DNA from: Panopea generosa
Taxonomy: Eukaryota; Mollusca; Bivalvia; Adapedonta; Hiatellidae
Reading direction: 5' to 3'
NCBI GenBank assembly: GCA_029582155.1
Contig: CM055901.1
Location: forward strand, 5,932,874-5,996,873
DNA length: 64,000 bases
A program made the translations under genes and the position numbers. The stretch's first letter is position 1. The number at the start of each line of letters is the position of its first letter. The notes beneath the pieces were generated by a model. It was not told where the DNA came from, did no database searches, and saw only the letters and a program-made list of their open reading frames with translations. Shown here piece by piece: positions 13,061-26,120 of this stretch.

Positions 13061-13200
13061 TCGTAGCCGAATGGTCTAGGGCGCCATCCCAAGATTGCTG
13101 AGGTCGTAGGTTTGAGTCACGATCAGTCCAAATATTTTATGTGACAAAGTCTGTCAGTTACTTGCAGAAGGACGGTGGTGGCATTTTAGCCACTGGAATA
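13060..13200 (+). mobile_element. tRNA(Leu)-like SINE, family 3 (copy 1)
   Basis: The head GTAGCCGAATGGTCTAGGGC resembles the A-box half of a leucine tRNA and is followed by B box-like GTAGGTTTGAGTC. The body TTTATGTGACAAAGTCTGTC, then TTGCAGAAGGA, is shared with 48930-49150. The head is too divergent and lacks a proper anticodon arm, so it is not a tRNA gene. Confidence 0.7.
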
Positions 13201-13474
13201 TGAACACTCTCTGTTTTCATATGTGTATACATATATGTATATATTGATAACAGAACAGTTAACCTTGCCTTGAAAATTAAAGAGACTGACACCTAAAATT
13301 TAATATTTCGGAGTTCATTTTTTGTGGGGGAGGGACTCGTGGCTGTTAGTTGTTGCCATTTTAAAGATGACTATCCAACCCATTCGAACTTTACCGACGG
13401 AGTTTGCAAGGTAATGAAAATGTATTTCTTGATTTTCCATCCCATTATAAAGCTGCCAGCTTTTTATTTAGATT

Positions 13475-15620
13475 GGTAATTTACCTTATCTCTCTATCCA
13501 ATATATTTGAGGAGATATTTGCTTTTGTAATTATCAAACACGTAAGACAGAAAACAGTGCATTGAATCTTCCGTAAATAATATTGTCAAGATGATATCTG
13601 ATACAAGTTTGCCATTAACGACATGATGCACAATGCCATACCTTTGGGATTAGATATTCCAATATCAAAGAATATTGTAATATTAAAACATACTGCTATG
13701 CATGTTCTGACTACTAAACGTAAACATCACTGGTTTTCGATGTTTTCTTGCCACTCGATGAATGGACGATATTGAGTGTTTAATATAATCGTCTTTTATT
13801 TCAGATCTTCATATTTACTTGATATTTAGTTAGTCAGTCACTGTTGTATCAGATCCAAAATGGGATTTAATCCACAAATATGGGTCCAGGCAGTCTTATG
13901 TCTGCGTATTAAATCAAACAGCTAAACAAGGTTTGATGACCTCACCCATTAATGTTTATTAATTAAAATTAAACATTCATGTAATAAAAACCACACTTCC
14001 TCTCTTCTGCCACAACGCGTCAGCGTTCAATTTCGGTAAAAACTTAATTTTATATTAATATTGAACGGCAGGTATATCAAGAAAAAAAATCATAACAATT
14101 ATTAGATTATTAATTTCAAGTATTTACGGATCAAATCAATACTAGAATCAATGTTTTACCGTAATTGGTCTCTTTCTATCTGAATGAGCAGCATACAATA
14201 TTTCCATTAAGTGAAAAAAAATACTGTTCATATCCTATCCAGGAACATGAATTTGATAATAACAAACGAGTATTCATCAAATTATTCAGTTTTGTTATAC
14301 GCGAATGATACTGTCATTATTAGTGAAACTGCAGGTGATCTACATAAACTCTATTCATACATATCAAATAACCATTGTGTTAAATGGCAAACAAAAACTT
14401 TGAACAAATCAAAATCAAAATTCCCTTCAAAGGGATAATAAGGGATGATAATTAAGAAACCGTATCGGAGTATAATAACCATGGAATATTATTTATCAGA
14501 AGTGAATCATTTCACAAGACTGGCAGGCTAATAGCAATATACTTGTAATGTACATGGCTGAAATTTCTGGAGGCACATTTAGTATTTTTGAACTCTTTTA
14601 GTCATTGTCTGAATGCCATAATATTATTACCAAAGTAAAGCAGATATCAGTGATGACATTTCCAAATATAAATTATATTTCATCTGATTTTAAATTATAA
14701 CGGATTGAAAATGAATAGTGTTGAACTTTTCACGAAATTCTTTGAACAACAAACGGTAACGTATTTGTTTTTAAAAAAAAATACGTTTTATCAAAAAACA
14801 ATAAAAATAAAAAAATATGTGGAAATATGAAAAAGTCAGTTTTCCATTAATGGCGTAACTTCAAATTGATATTTAAAAACGTTTTTATTATTCATTATTT
14901 TTAAAAATGGCCTAAAATGAGAAAATGATCACAAAACAATAACTGTAAGCGTAAAAAATGTTCAGTTCTTTATGTTTGAGATAGTAAAGTTCACCTTCCA
15001 AATTTACAATCAAGCCCTTTCTTTTGATACCAAAATAACAAAAATATGTTGGTTAGTGCAGGAGGAGTTTCAAAGATTTAGAAAACGCCAAAAGTGCCAC
15101 TGAAATTCAGACAATTGACTCTAATTGTCTACCTTTGTTTATATGTCTCAGGTAAAAGTATATTCTAAGTATTGCTAAATTCAAATATACAGTGTCTGTT
15201 GCATTTAATAATTAATAGCGTGTGTCGTTTTAAAGTATTTCTGTATATGCCTCACACTTCAAAATTGTATCATATAATAAACAAACAGAACCGCGTATAC
15301 GAAAACTTTGTTTAAAAATGTTCTTTTTGCCAAGAATCTATTTTAAGATAATGTTAATTATTTTTATAATTAACAAGCAGTTGAATTTCGCTGAGTATAT
15401 TTAACATTAATAAAGGTATTCAAACTGAGTTACTGTTATAAACAACGAAGTTAAGTTATCCCTTCGAATTCAATACGTCACTGACGCGCATGTGCGTGGA
15501 AAAACTGTTATTATAGTGCTTGATTTGATTATGCGTCTGTGTTTATGAGTAACATTCATTGTCATCAGCTCAATTTAACATCTTCTCAGGAAGAAACTAG
15601 TATTTTTAATGGCAAATTAC
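13475..15620 (+). repeat. Copy A of a roughly 3-kb repeat family (decayed)
   Basis: The left part (13475-13810) matches 30420-31190. It shares the GGAGATATTTGCTT block, ATTATCAAACACG, GATATCTGATACAAGTTTGCCATTAACG and CGATGAATGGACGATATTGAGTGTTTAATATAAT-like landmarks. The right part (15465-15610) matches 33455-33600 (TACGTCA, GTGCGTGG, TTGATTATGCGTCTGTGTTTATGA). The middle is too diverged to align by eye and includes an RT scrap. It begins right after a single unit of the motif (GTAATTTACCTTATCTCTCT) that is amplified at 29.0-30.4 kb. Confidence 0.65.
14211..14438 (+). mobile_element. Reverse-transcriptase palm fragment of a LINE
   Basis: A 75-codon open frame reads SVLLYANDTVIISETAGDLH, then WQTKTLNKSKSK. 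This is the catalytic region of a LINE RT (family form YADDT.I.S.T...L, then W...N..K). The second position of the Asp pair is Asn (YAND), so the fragment would be inactive. Only this short piece is present and no flanking RT blocks are visible. Confidence 0.75.
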
Positions 15621-16079
15621 TAACTACAAAAAAACGATGCTTTTTGTACCTTTCCATGACCAGCATAGTTACACGATTATTGTGCAATAAAACTTCTTCA
15701 ATAATTTCTTGATCACTGCTTTTTTTCTAAGTATGTGTGACATTTACCTAACATAAAAATAGATTAAAGTTTTGTCGTTCTATTGAGGGAGTTAAGAGGC
15801 TCGGGGCAATATTAATACTATTAGGTAATTTTTTGGTTGCTTAATTTGATAAGTTATGAAATTTTCTAGGTAATGGCATATTGCAGTTTATAGTTAGGTA
15901 TGTACTTTAAACATATTTTATTGTTTTTTTTATATACATGTAGTAGCAAAAGCGATGTGCCACAAGTTATCCAACGTTAAAATCGACCCTTCCCAACAAC
16001 AAATTATTTACAAAATGCTATCAAAATGGCAATAAAACATAATACTCATATATGAACAAGAAGAAAAAATGAAATAGGA
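15621..16079. other. Unassigned intergenic DNA
   Basis: AT-rich, with no coding region and no repeat recognised. Confidence 0.4.
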
Positions 16080-16372
16080 TACATTGTTTAGATATACGCT
16101 TCCGATGCTGACCTTGAATGAGGGGCTACACCGTGAGGTAAGTACAAAAATCATATTCAACTTGTGAAAAATGTGGGCATGATAAATAGAATGCCGAACA
16201 CTATTTCATACAATGTACTTCTCTTTTAAATGATCGACTTCGTCTCTTTCATGCGTCACGCCACCTTCATCCTTTAAGTGTTAAAACCCTGCTTCACGGG
16301 AGAGATGAAGTTTTAGACAATGAAAATTTTGTTATATTTAACAATGTCCAAACTTATATTAAAGACACTTAA
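16080..16372 (+). mobile_element. LINE ORF2 C-terminal remnant
   Basis: The frame reads CEKCGHDK, stop, NAEHYFIQC, then LLNDRLRLFHA, LSVKTLLHGRD and FVIFNNVQTYIKDT. This is the CxxC...H...C zinc-binding tail with the C-terminal helix typical of LINE ORF2 (family form ETTEHFLLQC). It is 5'-truncated, has an internal stop, and ends about 100 bp before the 58-bp satellite. Confidence 0.75.
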
Positions 16373-16477
16373 CGTTTTGATAAACAATAGTTAAGTATGT
16401 ATTAGTCGAAAGGTAATTATTCCTATTTTCCTGTTGTGCTTTATTCTCTTAAACACATGAACCTGAAATGTGAGTCT

Positions 16478-18558
16478 CAATCCTAACACAGAAGTCGAGT
16501 ATAATACAGATACAGATATAGCACCAGCCAAGCTGCATTCATAACACAGCAGTCGAGTATAATACAGATACAGATATAGTACCAGCCAAGCTGCAATCCT
16601 AACACAGCAGTCGTGTATAATATAGATACAGATATAGCACCAGCCAAGCTGCAATCCTAACACAGCAGTCGAGCATAGTACAGATAGAGCACCAGCCAAG
16701 CTGCAATCCTAACACAACAGTCGAGCATAATACAGATACAGATATAGCACCAGCCAAGCTGCAATCCTAACACAGCAGTCGAGTATAATACAGATACAGA
16801 TATAGCACCAGCCAAGCTGCAATCCTAACACAGTAGTCGAGCATAATACAGATACAGATATTGCACCAGCCAAGCTGCAATTCTAACAGAGCAGTTGAGT
16901 ATAATACAGATACAGATATAACACCAGCCAAGCGCTGCAATCCTAAAACAGTAGTCGAACATAATACAGATACAGATATAACACCAGCCAAGCTGCAATC
17001 CTAACACAGCAGTCGAGTATAATACAGATACAGATATAGCACCAGCCAAGCTGCAATCCTAACACAGCAGTCGAGCATAATACAGATACAGATATAGCAC
17101 CAGCCAAGCTGCAATCCTAACACAGCAGTCGAGCATAATACAGATATAGCACCAGCCAAGCTGCAATCCTAACACAACAGTCGACCATAATACAGATACA
17201 GATATAGCACCAGCCAAGCTGCAAGCCTAACACAGCAGTCGAGTATAATACAGATACAGATATAACACCAGCCAAGCTGCAATCCTAACACAGCAGTCGA
17301 GCATAATACAGATACAGATATAGCACCAGCCAAGCTGCAATCCTAACACAGCAGTCGAGCATAATACAGATACAGATATAGCACCAGCCAAGCTGCAATC
17401 CTAACACAGCAGTCGAGTATAATAAAGATACAGATATAGCACCAGCCAAGCTGCAATCCTAACACAGCAGTCGAGCATAAAACAGATATAGCACCAGCCA
17501 AGCTGCAATCCTAACACAGCAGTCGAGCATAATACAGATACAGATATAGCACCAGCCAAGCTGCAATCCTAACACAGCAGTCGAGCATAATACAGATACA
17601 GATATAGCACCAGCCAAGCTGCAATCCTAACACAGCAGTCGAGCATAATACAGATACAGATATAGCACCAGCCAAGCTGCAATCCTAACACAGCAGTCGA
17701 GCATAATACAGATACAGATATAGCACCAGCCAAGCTGCAATCCAAACAGAGCAGTCGAGTATAATACCGATACAGATATAGCACCAGCCAAGCTGCAATC
17801 CTAACAGAACAGTCGAGTATAATAATAACACAGATACAGATATAGCACCAGCCAAGCTGCAATCCTAACAGAGCAGTCGAGTATAATACAGATACAGATA
17901 TAGCACCAGCTAAGCTGCAATCCTAACACAGCAGTCGAGTATAATAATAACACAGATACAGATATAGCACCAGCCAAGCTACAATCCTAACAGAGCAGTC
18001 GAGTATAATACAGATACAGATATAGCACCAGCCAAGCTGCAAACGTGAGTTTCAAACCTAACACAGCAGTCGAGTATAATACAGATACAGATATAGCACC
18101 AGCCAAGCTGCGAACGTGAGTTTCAATCCTAACAGAGCAGTCGAGTACAATACAGATACATATATAGCACCAGCCAAGCTGCAATCCTAACACAGCAGTC
18201 GAGCATAATACAGATACAGATACAGCACCAGCCAAGTTGCAATCCTAACAGAGCAGTCGAGCATAATACAGATACAGATATAGCACCAGCCTAGCCGCAA
18301 ACGTGAGTTTCAATCCTAACACAGCAGTCGAGTATAATACAGATACAGATATAGCACCAGCCAAGCTGCAATCCTAACACAGCAGTCGAGTATAATACAG
18401 ATACAGATATAGCACCAGCCAAGCTGCAATCCTAACACAGCAGTCGAGTATAATACAGATACAGATATAGCACCAGCCAAGCTGCAAACGTGAGTTTCAA
18501 TCAAAACACAGCAGTCGAGTATAATACAGATACAGATATAGCACCAGCCAAGCTGCAA
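16478..18558 (+). repeat. Satellite array, 58-bp monomer (with 71-bp variant), about 36 copies
   Basis: Monomer landmarks are AATCCTAACACAGCAGTCGA, then (G/T)(C/A)ATAATACAGATACAG and ATATAGCACCAGCCAAGCTGC. Most copies are exactly 58 bp. Some lack the second GATACA (for example near 17140 and 17480), and two carry an extra ATAACAC (17822, 17942). A variant with an extra 13 bp (AAACGTGAGTTTC) occurs near 18040, 18110, 18300 and 18485, and is echoed at the very left end (16470-16480). Because 58 = 3x19+1, reading frames on the minus strand cycle through all three phases. The resulting long frames are by-products of the repeat and not genes. Confidence 0.97.
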
Positions 18559-19153
18559 ATGAAAATTAAATATTTACAAAGGCAGTTATAAGATCATAGT
18601 GAAGATTTTGATATTTTCATTGAACACGTTTGTTTTGATTTATGTTGCAAGGCACAAATCTATTTTGTTGCTGTCGATATTTAGCTTTTCAAAGGAAATG
18701 TCAACATTGGAATGGTATGACAGCGTTCACGATCTTATTTGAAAAACTTTCTACAATTGGGAATATTTCCCCGACAAAAAGTCTTAACGTATTATTATAT
18801 GATAAGAAAAATTAATCAGTAAATTATTTCTCACTGGGTTCTTCTTCCACATTCAAACTTGATCTATATTTTAAATGATACATTGTTGTTTTTTAAGTCA
18901 TTATGTTAGCCATCAGAAGTTTCTCATCACGTTTTGGGAAATTAAACCCTGACTGGTGATCTTTTCAATGAAATTATCAATAGACAATTTAATTTTTCGA
19001 AATAAAACCAAATATTTATGTGAAAAGAAATAAAGAATATAATATATATATAATTTGATCTACCTAGACGTCGAGTATCGTTTGGTCAACTTATAGTTAT
19101 GTTATTTTTTTTTCAACAAAATACATAAGTTTAAAACAATCAAGTATCAAGTT
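18559..19153. other. Unassigned intergenic DNA
   Basis: AT-rich. No gene or repeat recognised. Confidence 0.4.
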
Positions 19154-19529
19154 CAGAGGCGTAGCTGCATTAAGGCCGTGTAGTCCCGGACCTACACCTT
19201 TCTCCAAAAAGTAAAAAAAATATATAAAAACGCCAAAAATGGAATAAAAAGTGATAAGGGGTAAAATGAGGCAAGAAACTTTGTTTAATTAGTTTGATAA
19301 TGCTGTAAAATGCGTTTAGAACTGTGTAATTTTGCATGTGAACGTACATTGTGCTCAATCATCATATGACCCATGAGTTAAAACTGCAACTATGTTTTGA
19401 AATGAACCGGAAGCCACATGTCCAAGAGTTCATATTAAAAAAAAATGTATGAGGGAGCATGCCCTTAGACCCCATCCCCCACTACTCGGCCCGTGCCTAC
19501 ACATCAAACTTAAACCAGCTACGCCCCTG
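19154..19529. mobile_element. Non-autonomous DNA transposon, 376 bp, hAT-like ends
   Basis: The left end CAGAGGCGTAGCTG and the complement of the right end CAGGGGCGTAGCTG form a 14-bp TIR with one mismatch. The interior has the GGGAGCATGCCCTTAGACCCC motif that often accompanies such ends in invertebrates. There is no transposase frame. No convincing target-site duplication is left. The hAT-like assignment rests only on the CAGGGG(C) start. Confidence 0.75.
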
Positions 19530-19639
19530 AAATTTGTATGTATTTTCTGGCAAAAACTTTTTTCTTGTCATGCAGAATCACAAATTAACTACTACTAGTT
19601 TATATTGCATTCGAAAATACCACAACAATTCACTCTAAC

Positions 19640-19880
19640 TGCGTGTTCGTATCGGTAATTCATTGTTTAATATTTTCATTTACACAGAACAGGAATGTCG
19701 GCTTTGATTGTTAATGCATATCTGTCAACCATCCCACTAGAGTGCAATACAGTATCAATAAAACAGCTTTGTAAATATCCCAGGGAGTATAGGTTCATAT
19801 TCCATTACCGTTTTCAATTAAAGCAACGTGCGCGTTTTGTGTACCGTGGGTGAATGTACTACGGCATTAAGGCTTTTAAC
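19640..19880 (+). repeat. Dispersed repeat R3 (copy 1)
   Basis: Shares landmarks in order with 42790-43040: CACTA(G/A)AGT(G/A)CAATA, ATCAATAAAACAGCTTTGTAAA, then TACCGT(G/C)GGTGAAT. The class is unknown. Confidence 0.6.
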
Positions 19881-20930
19881 AAGTACTTCCGTGTTGTGAT
19901 GGTATAAATATTACAAACAGGAAACAAATGTGTTCAACATATAACTATTATCTCCCTTTTACAATAGTGATTACAATCGGCGAAATTGTGATTTTCGAAA
20001 CATTTGGACATTATTTTACAACAATCAAAGTGTGCTTATACACTATGTTTCTGTTCTATTTTAAAATCATGTTTCTGTTCTATTTTAAAGTCAAAGTACC
20101 AGACGTACTAGAATACAAGTTAAATATAATCAAATAAATAATTCAAAATTGAAAATACTTTGATAGTTCCTCTATCATATAAGGGTGACACCTTACCCGG
20201 TCAAGATGCGGTTCATATGGCAACTGTATGGCTTAACTAATATACAATTATAATATGTTTATATAACTACTGCGAGGATGAAGATGCAATGAACATTGGA
20301 TATAATAGAGTTTTCACACCTCAAATAACTAATTTGAAGAATTAGTGTCAAAACTCTAACTTTGATTACCAGATATACCAACATAGAAAAACTGACAAAG
20401 ATAGTTAAGTTAATTAACTAATGTATAAATTTGAAAACTGTGAGTACCAAAGTGCAAACAACATCATATAAAGTATTTGACGATAAACGGACCACACCTC
20501 AGTCATAACCTAATTTTGGCCCGTTCAAGAAACGTGTCAGAGATATTATTGTTATATAACAACTACGCAAGCGTGGTCATGATCATGAGATAGAGTGAAG
20601 AAACTAAATGCTACTTCATGTTTGATCAGAGTCTACGTTATCTTAAAGTGTATTAAAGTGAACAACAAGTCAAAAGGTAAATATGAACTGTTTCATCCAC
20701 CGACAGACACAAGTCCTCTCCAGCAAGCTTAATTTTTATGTTCTGGTATATTCAATAGGGTGTTACACTGTGATGAAAGTAAATATACCAAGTACATTAA
20801 TAACAGTAGGCTTTAAGACATGGAAAAATATACAAATAAGAAATATTGGGCTTCATCAGTATATCAATATTCGGAAGCTTATTGTTTAATCATGTTTGGT
20901 TGTTCAAAGGAGCTGGTAATGTTCATATGT
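19881..20930. other. Unassigned intergenic DNA
   Basis: Only short chance frames. No repeat recognised. Confidence 0.35.
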
Positions 20931-21722
20931 TCCTTAATACTTTAACCAAAGACTAATAGATAACTGTATTCAGGACTGGAATGAAAATGTTCGCAACTCC
21001 ACCAAAGCGAATTGTATATCAAATTTTAATTTCAAAACCTATTTGGAGAAGATTGGAGGAAAAGGTTAAGATATGCGTTGACTAGATTAAGAGTATCTTC
21101 ACATAGATTTTAAACTGAAGTTGGAAGTTGGCACAAACCTAATACAATACCAGAAGAAAATAGATAATGTCAAATATGTAATGGTTTAGAAAAGTAATTC
21201 CGTTTTGTTTTAGAATACCCATTATACAAAGGTTTGAGACTAAGCTATATTAGAAAAACTTCTGGAAAAGACCAAATGCTGAAATTTATTGAAATATTAC
21301 AATAATTACATACAAAAACTGTAACATATCTTGCTACATCCATATATAAAAACTTTGAGAAAAGAAACGAAACTTATATAATAGATAATCGAATATTATT
21401 CTTAAATTCATTGTTAATGGGTATAACAAACGATCAATTGATATTTGATTGTGTGCAAATATTATTATAAAATTTGATAATGGCGGCAAAAGGAGTGATT
21501 AGAATAGTACAGAAATGTGTTATTACATGATTCCTTTGACATTATTTTTGTGTTGAGAGAAGTGGAATAAATATTACTGTACACTTTGTATTATGTATTG
21601 AAATCGTCATTGATACCTATGTATGATTTTATTGTAATATGTGTACTTATAGGTCCTTTGGTCATTTGTTTTAAATTCTTTTGTAATTTGTAATAAAGTT
21701 CTTTCTATTTCTTTCTATTCAT
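20931..21722 (+). mobile_element. LINE C-terminal remnant with 3' UTR
   Basis: In shifting frames: QDWNENVRNSTKANCISNFN, then FKTYLEKIG, LRYALTRLRVSSHRF, EVGSWHKPNTIPEENR, CQICNG and FRFVLEYPLY. This is the RT-distal C-terminal domain with its zinc-finger half. The 3' UTR (GTACTTATAGGTCCTTTGGTCATTTG region) ends with TTTCTATTTCTTTCTATTC. There are many stops. It is related in type to the better kept minus-strand copy at 26910-27779. Confidence 0.75.
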
Positions 21723-22454
21723 TTTATCTTACATACATAAAATTTTATTTTTTGTCTATATACAGCCACTTTTATGTAAAATGTGTATGCCACAAATTCA
21801 GTTTTACCGATATGTATGCAGAAGGAGTTAACATCATACTAAATGTTGCACGAAAATCCAAGTTCAATTAATGATTATTCATCAGATTCTGCGTACTGTC
21901 GTTTACTTGTGTTATCACTTATATAGGATCGCAATTCAATAAAGGATAGGTCACGCTTACTAATTACGTCTCCTTAGTGACTAAGATTCTTGCTAAAAAT
22001 ATAGATCTGTGTAAATCGGTTGGGCATTTTATTTTGTTGAAAATGCTTAAAAAGGTCATATTCTTTGTACATATGAATCATATGAGCATTTTAATGAGTT
22101 CTTCCAAGGGTGGATGAAGATATAACAGATTAAAGATGCATAGTGACACAATGCAACAAATGGGCAAAATTGTCAAAAATGAAGAGGTTTCATCGAAATT
22201 ATGAAAAAGCGATCTGATCAGTCCTACATTTTTTCCTTTATAGGTGGATCAACCTAGAAACTATCTATGCTATGGAAACAAGACACTTTTAGAACCATTT
22301 ACAATGTGTAAAGTGTTCCAGAAGTCCATGTATCTATACGTAGAACAGTACACAATTGATTGGTTTGTGAGGGGAAAATGTGTTTAATTACGACAAACGC
22401 TATCAGTATAAACTCAGAAGTTAAGCCGTACTCGATTGGTTTCATTTGAACATA
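21723..22454. other. Unassigned intergenic DNA
   Basis: No supported gene or repeat. Confidence 0.35.
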
Positions 22455-22645
22455 TTTACTATTTTTCAAACAAAAGTTTTGGTACGGAAAAGATGCTGAC
22501 AACAATTGAATTTCTATATTTCAACATTTAATTTCCATTTTGTCTGACAGACTGTCTTGAAATCATAAATGACTCAGTTATATTCTGCTGTGTTGTTTTT
22601 ATGACATTTCCGCGGATAGTTCGTTTTAATTGGTGACGTTTTCTT
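22455..22645 (+). repeat. Dispersed repeat R4 (copy 1)
   Basis: Matches 45405-45585 in order: A(C/A)GAAAGTTTT or AAAAGTTTT, AGATGCTGACAAC, GACTGTCTTG, CTGTG, TTTTTATGA(C/T)ATTTCCGCG(G/A)ATAG. The class is unknown. Confidence 0.6.
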
Positions 22646-23107
22646 ATCATTGATGCAATGCAACAGCATTATAACACAAACATTGCTGTTAATGAGCACC
22701 GATTTGTGATTTCCTTTCTGTTCAAGTAACAAATATGTTAACTATGATGTTTAGACACGTAACAGTCGATTCAGCTTTAGTATATATTATTAAATAAACC
22801 AATATAATTAATGTTTTCATTTATGTAAACATTTAAAGTGTAGCAATTCCTTAGCATGTGTTTTACTTTTTGGATGTATTCGGTAAACATCAATTGCGGA
22901 ACATGTAGTTTTTCTGTACACAACCATGCGTTTGTACACATGCATAAGTCTGCATAAGAGTTTGTATAAATAATAGTGGGTTTTTTTATTTACTGTTAGT
23001 TAATATGTGTTTAGGATAAATTTGTGTGTTTATCAAATATCAGTAAGTGTTTATAAACTAGAATCATAGTATCGATTCAAAGTTGTTTGATTATTGGTTC
23101 AAGTTCA

Positions 23108-23277
23108 TCATATCACCACTGATTCTAGTGAGCAATTTAACAGTTAATTGCGGAGATGGGATGTGCTTGAGTACTGGTTAACCTTTTCGGATCCCAGGAA
23201 ACAGTGGCTAGGTTAACTGATCGTCGGTTACCCTTCGATTGCATAAAAATGACGCCAAATATTCGATCAATCAATCC
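23108..23277 (+). mobile_element. tRNA-derived SINE, family 1 (copy 2, 5'-truncated)
   Basis: The body only: TTGCGGAGATGGGATGTGCT, TGAGTACTGGTTAA, CCCAGGAAACAGTGG, then GGCTAGGTTAACTGATCG, CATAAAAATGACGCC and an ATCAATCAAT tail. The tRNA-like head is missing. Confidence 0.85.
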
Positions 23278-25514
23278 AAGTTCACCGTTGCACGGTGATT
23301 ACTTTTTCTCATGCAACCAATTCATAATTGAGCATTTTATTTTATTTGCTTTACTTGTATCGAATAAATGAAGCCAATACTATGGTTACAACCGTTCTCA
23401 AGTAAACAAAAACGGAATGTTTAGTGTTTATTGATTAGTAGTTAAATTGATACGTTTTTGATCATTCTTAAAGTATGAAACATCCTGCTTATTTAAGGAC
23501 AATGAGAATTTCTATTTATGAACTTTATATCTACATGATGTAAGCATGATATTAAAATACTCCAGTATGTGGGCAGAAACTTAATTAAAAAATAAACGGT
23601 TGCTATGGTGATAAATGGGTTTAAGTCATCATATTTTACATATTGACGGTCAAGTGTGACAGCATGTGTATCAAAGATTTAATTTTCTTTACTTGTCTCT
23701 GTTCCATAGAACAAAATATTCAAGACATATCAACTAATAAGCTTAAAAAGGGTTCTTTCAATACTAAGGAGACAATCTGTAAACTTATTAGCTGGGTGTT
23801 AGTGTAGTGGATAGAATGTTGATCGTAATTATTTTTTTCTGTCCAGATCAATTTGTTCACCTCAAAATGTTTTTTGGTGTATACATTGGTATGCTTCCGC
23901 ATGTATATGAAACGTTGTGTTGTGATGGCGGAAAAGCGAGATGACACCGTGAACTAGCGTTCCTGTCGGATTCATTTACATCTCGCGTAATTAATTAAAA
24001 ATCTGTACAATTGATATATGAAGTTTCAGCTTTTGTTCAAGCTTTATTTTTTCCATATAGTATAGCAGTTTCTCGTTAACAGCGCCCTCTGGTGATATGT
24101 ATTTTTCGGACGATTGTCGCCGTGTTTCCCCTGCGAGACTATATTAAAAAACAAAGCTTAAGGACAATTGGTACAGTTTTTCATGCGCACCAACTACGCG
24201 CACAATAGGAAGCAAGTTTTTCGAACTACATACCGCTATACCACAACTGACCCTAATTCGGATGGCACAATCATTTACGGATACGTCTTTAATTGATCTC
24301 TTATATTGTGTTCAATATATGAAATAAGCATACTGGTATAAAATAATTGTTTATAGCAATTTAAATCGAATATGAAATATAATAAAATTCTTAATATTTA
24401 TACAAATCTGCTCATTTAGTATAAAACTGTTAATTTTGCAACAGCAGTTTATTCAACGATGGCATACTTTAAGAGCTATTTTTTTTCAAAATAAGCGGTA
24501 AAGAGTACTTTTTATTTTGAATGTCATTAGAATAGGTATCAGAGAGTATTTTGTGAGGCTTTAAGCAAAATTTATCCATACGATATATCAAAATATCAAA
24601 AAAGCTATATTTTTATTACAAAATTGAAAGCACAACTAACACTCTTTCGAAATGATTTTGTTTTTAAAAACCCTAAACAGTTAAATTTAAGCTTATAATT
24701 TCTATTTTAATGAAAATTAATATTACATATGTATATGCATACATAAATGTAATAGCTTTAATTAAATACTAGATGTAAACAACTTCAAATATTTTTTTCG
24801 CATTGCTGTTAAAATCTATATTTCAAAGACGGGTATGTTTATGGGGAGGTAATACCAAAAAATATGTACGGTAACATGTGTCTTTTCTTCTGATATTGCA
24901 TGAACAAACATTAAACTTAAATACTGAGAAGTTTCACGAATTTTGATCTATAGGAAAAAAAGTGACAAAAACTATAGCAATCGTCTTTAAAACGAAAGTT
25001 GATACTTCATAGTGTACAGATATTTAATCATTTACGCCAGATGTAAAAAAATCCGATAGCAACGCCGCGAAGTGCCTTAATCTCTCTCGTCGCGTTTTAT
25101 CACTGACCGCTGTAAGTCTGTGCCTCTTGTCGTTTCTCCTGTATACCTACCGTGCTTTACACCATTCCATATATACCACGTGTTCCATAAGAGTGAAAAT
25201 TGAATTATATGGAAAGCGTTAGCATATACTTTTATAGATTCATTGTAGGACGTCACGTATGTGAATTATAGCCAATAAAACTCACGTCTTGTGATACACT
25301 GTCGTTGACAAAAAAAACATAAAATAAGGATACGCAGGCACATTTTCTTAGTATGATTTCCCAGAAGAATATCTCTGAAATACAATTCCTGAATTTATTT
25401 CCCAAATCGCAAAAAAGCGTGAAATGACGGACCAGCATAAACCAGTGTAAGAGATTGTTTAATTGCAAAGCTCGGTACTACCAGCTGATCTAGATGTATA
25501 ACCGTGTCCCTTAA
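23278..25514. other. Unassigned intergenic DNA, with a possible tRNA-SINE head near 23790
   Basis: Mostly AT-rich without coding signal. GTGTTAGTGTAGTGGATAGA at 23796-23815 resembles the A-box half of the SINE head at 61378. No B box follows, so it may be a fragment or chance. Confidence 0.35.
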
Positions 25515-25800
25515 GGCTACTGCTTTCATCACCTTACACTACTTTGTCTTAATTAGCGTTGTTATCCAGACCCATTGACATTAAAGTGAAGACAGAACAG
25601 ATGTATTGTTCTGCGAGTCCCGAAATACCAGATGCTGGATCCAGTGGGACATGACTTGTTTTTGTTTTGAGTCAGAGGACGTCTGTTGCGTCGAAACTTA
25701 ACACCGATGGTTTAGTACATACGTTATAATGGAACACATAAAAGCAATATGTTCTTGATTTAACAGCTTTAGTTCCGTGATTACTTCTGGATTTTTTAAG
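25515..25800 (+). repeat. Dispersed repeat R1 (copy 2)
   Basis: Aligns by ordered landmarks with 10740-11095, as listed for that copy. No ORF or terminal structure. Confidence 0.65.
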
Positions 25801-26120
25801 AGTACGAAATCAAAATAAATATAATAAATAATGTGTACGGGTTCTATGGCAAGTATATTGTTCGTTACGCTCCCTAGTCAGCAGACGATTACCTCAACGT
25901 TTAAATCACCAGTGGAAGAGAACCGAACTATTCGGCCAATGCTCCGGGAGAGTAATTGTTCGTTTAAACTGACACGTCTATACGTTCTCACACATTCGCT
26001 ATTCGGTCTGGTCTGCCGGGTTACGGCTTGGCACTGGCTGTTCAAATACGGTAATGTCTGCGTATATATGCATACAGCGCTGTGAGGCCGCAGAGAGCTC
26101 CTGGTGCATAGAGCTCCACG

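Noticed and set aside
16391..18558. Seven or more minus-strand frames with MAGAISVS-type text
   Set aside because: By-product of a 58-bp satellite. Frames break at each monomer indel and no promoter or splice structure is seen.
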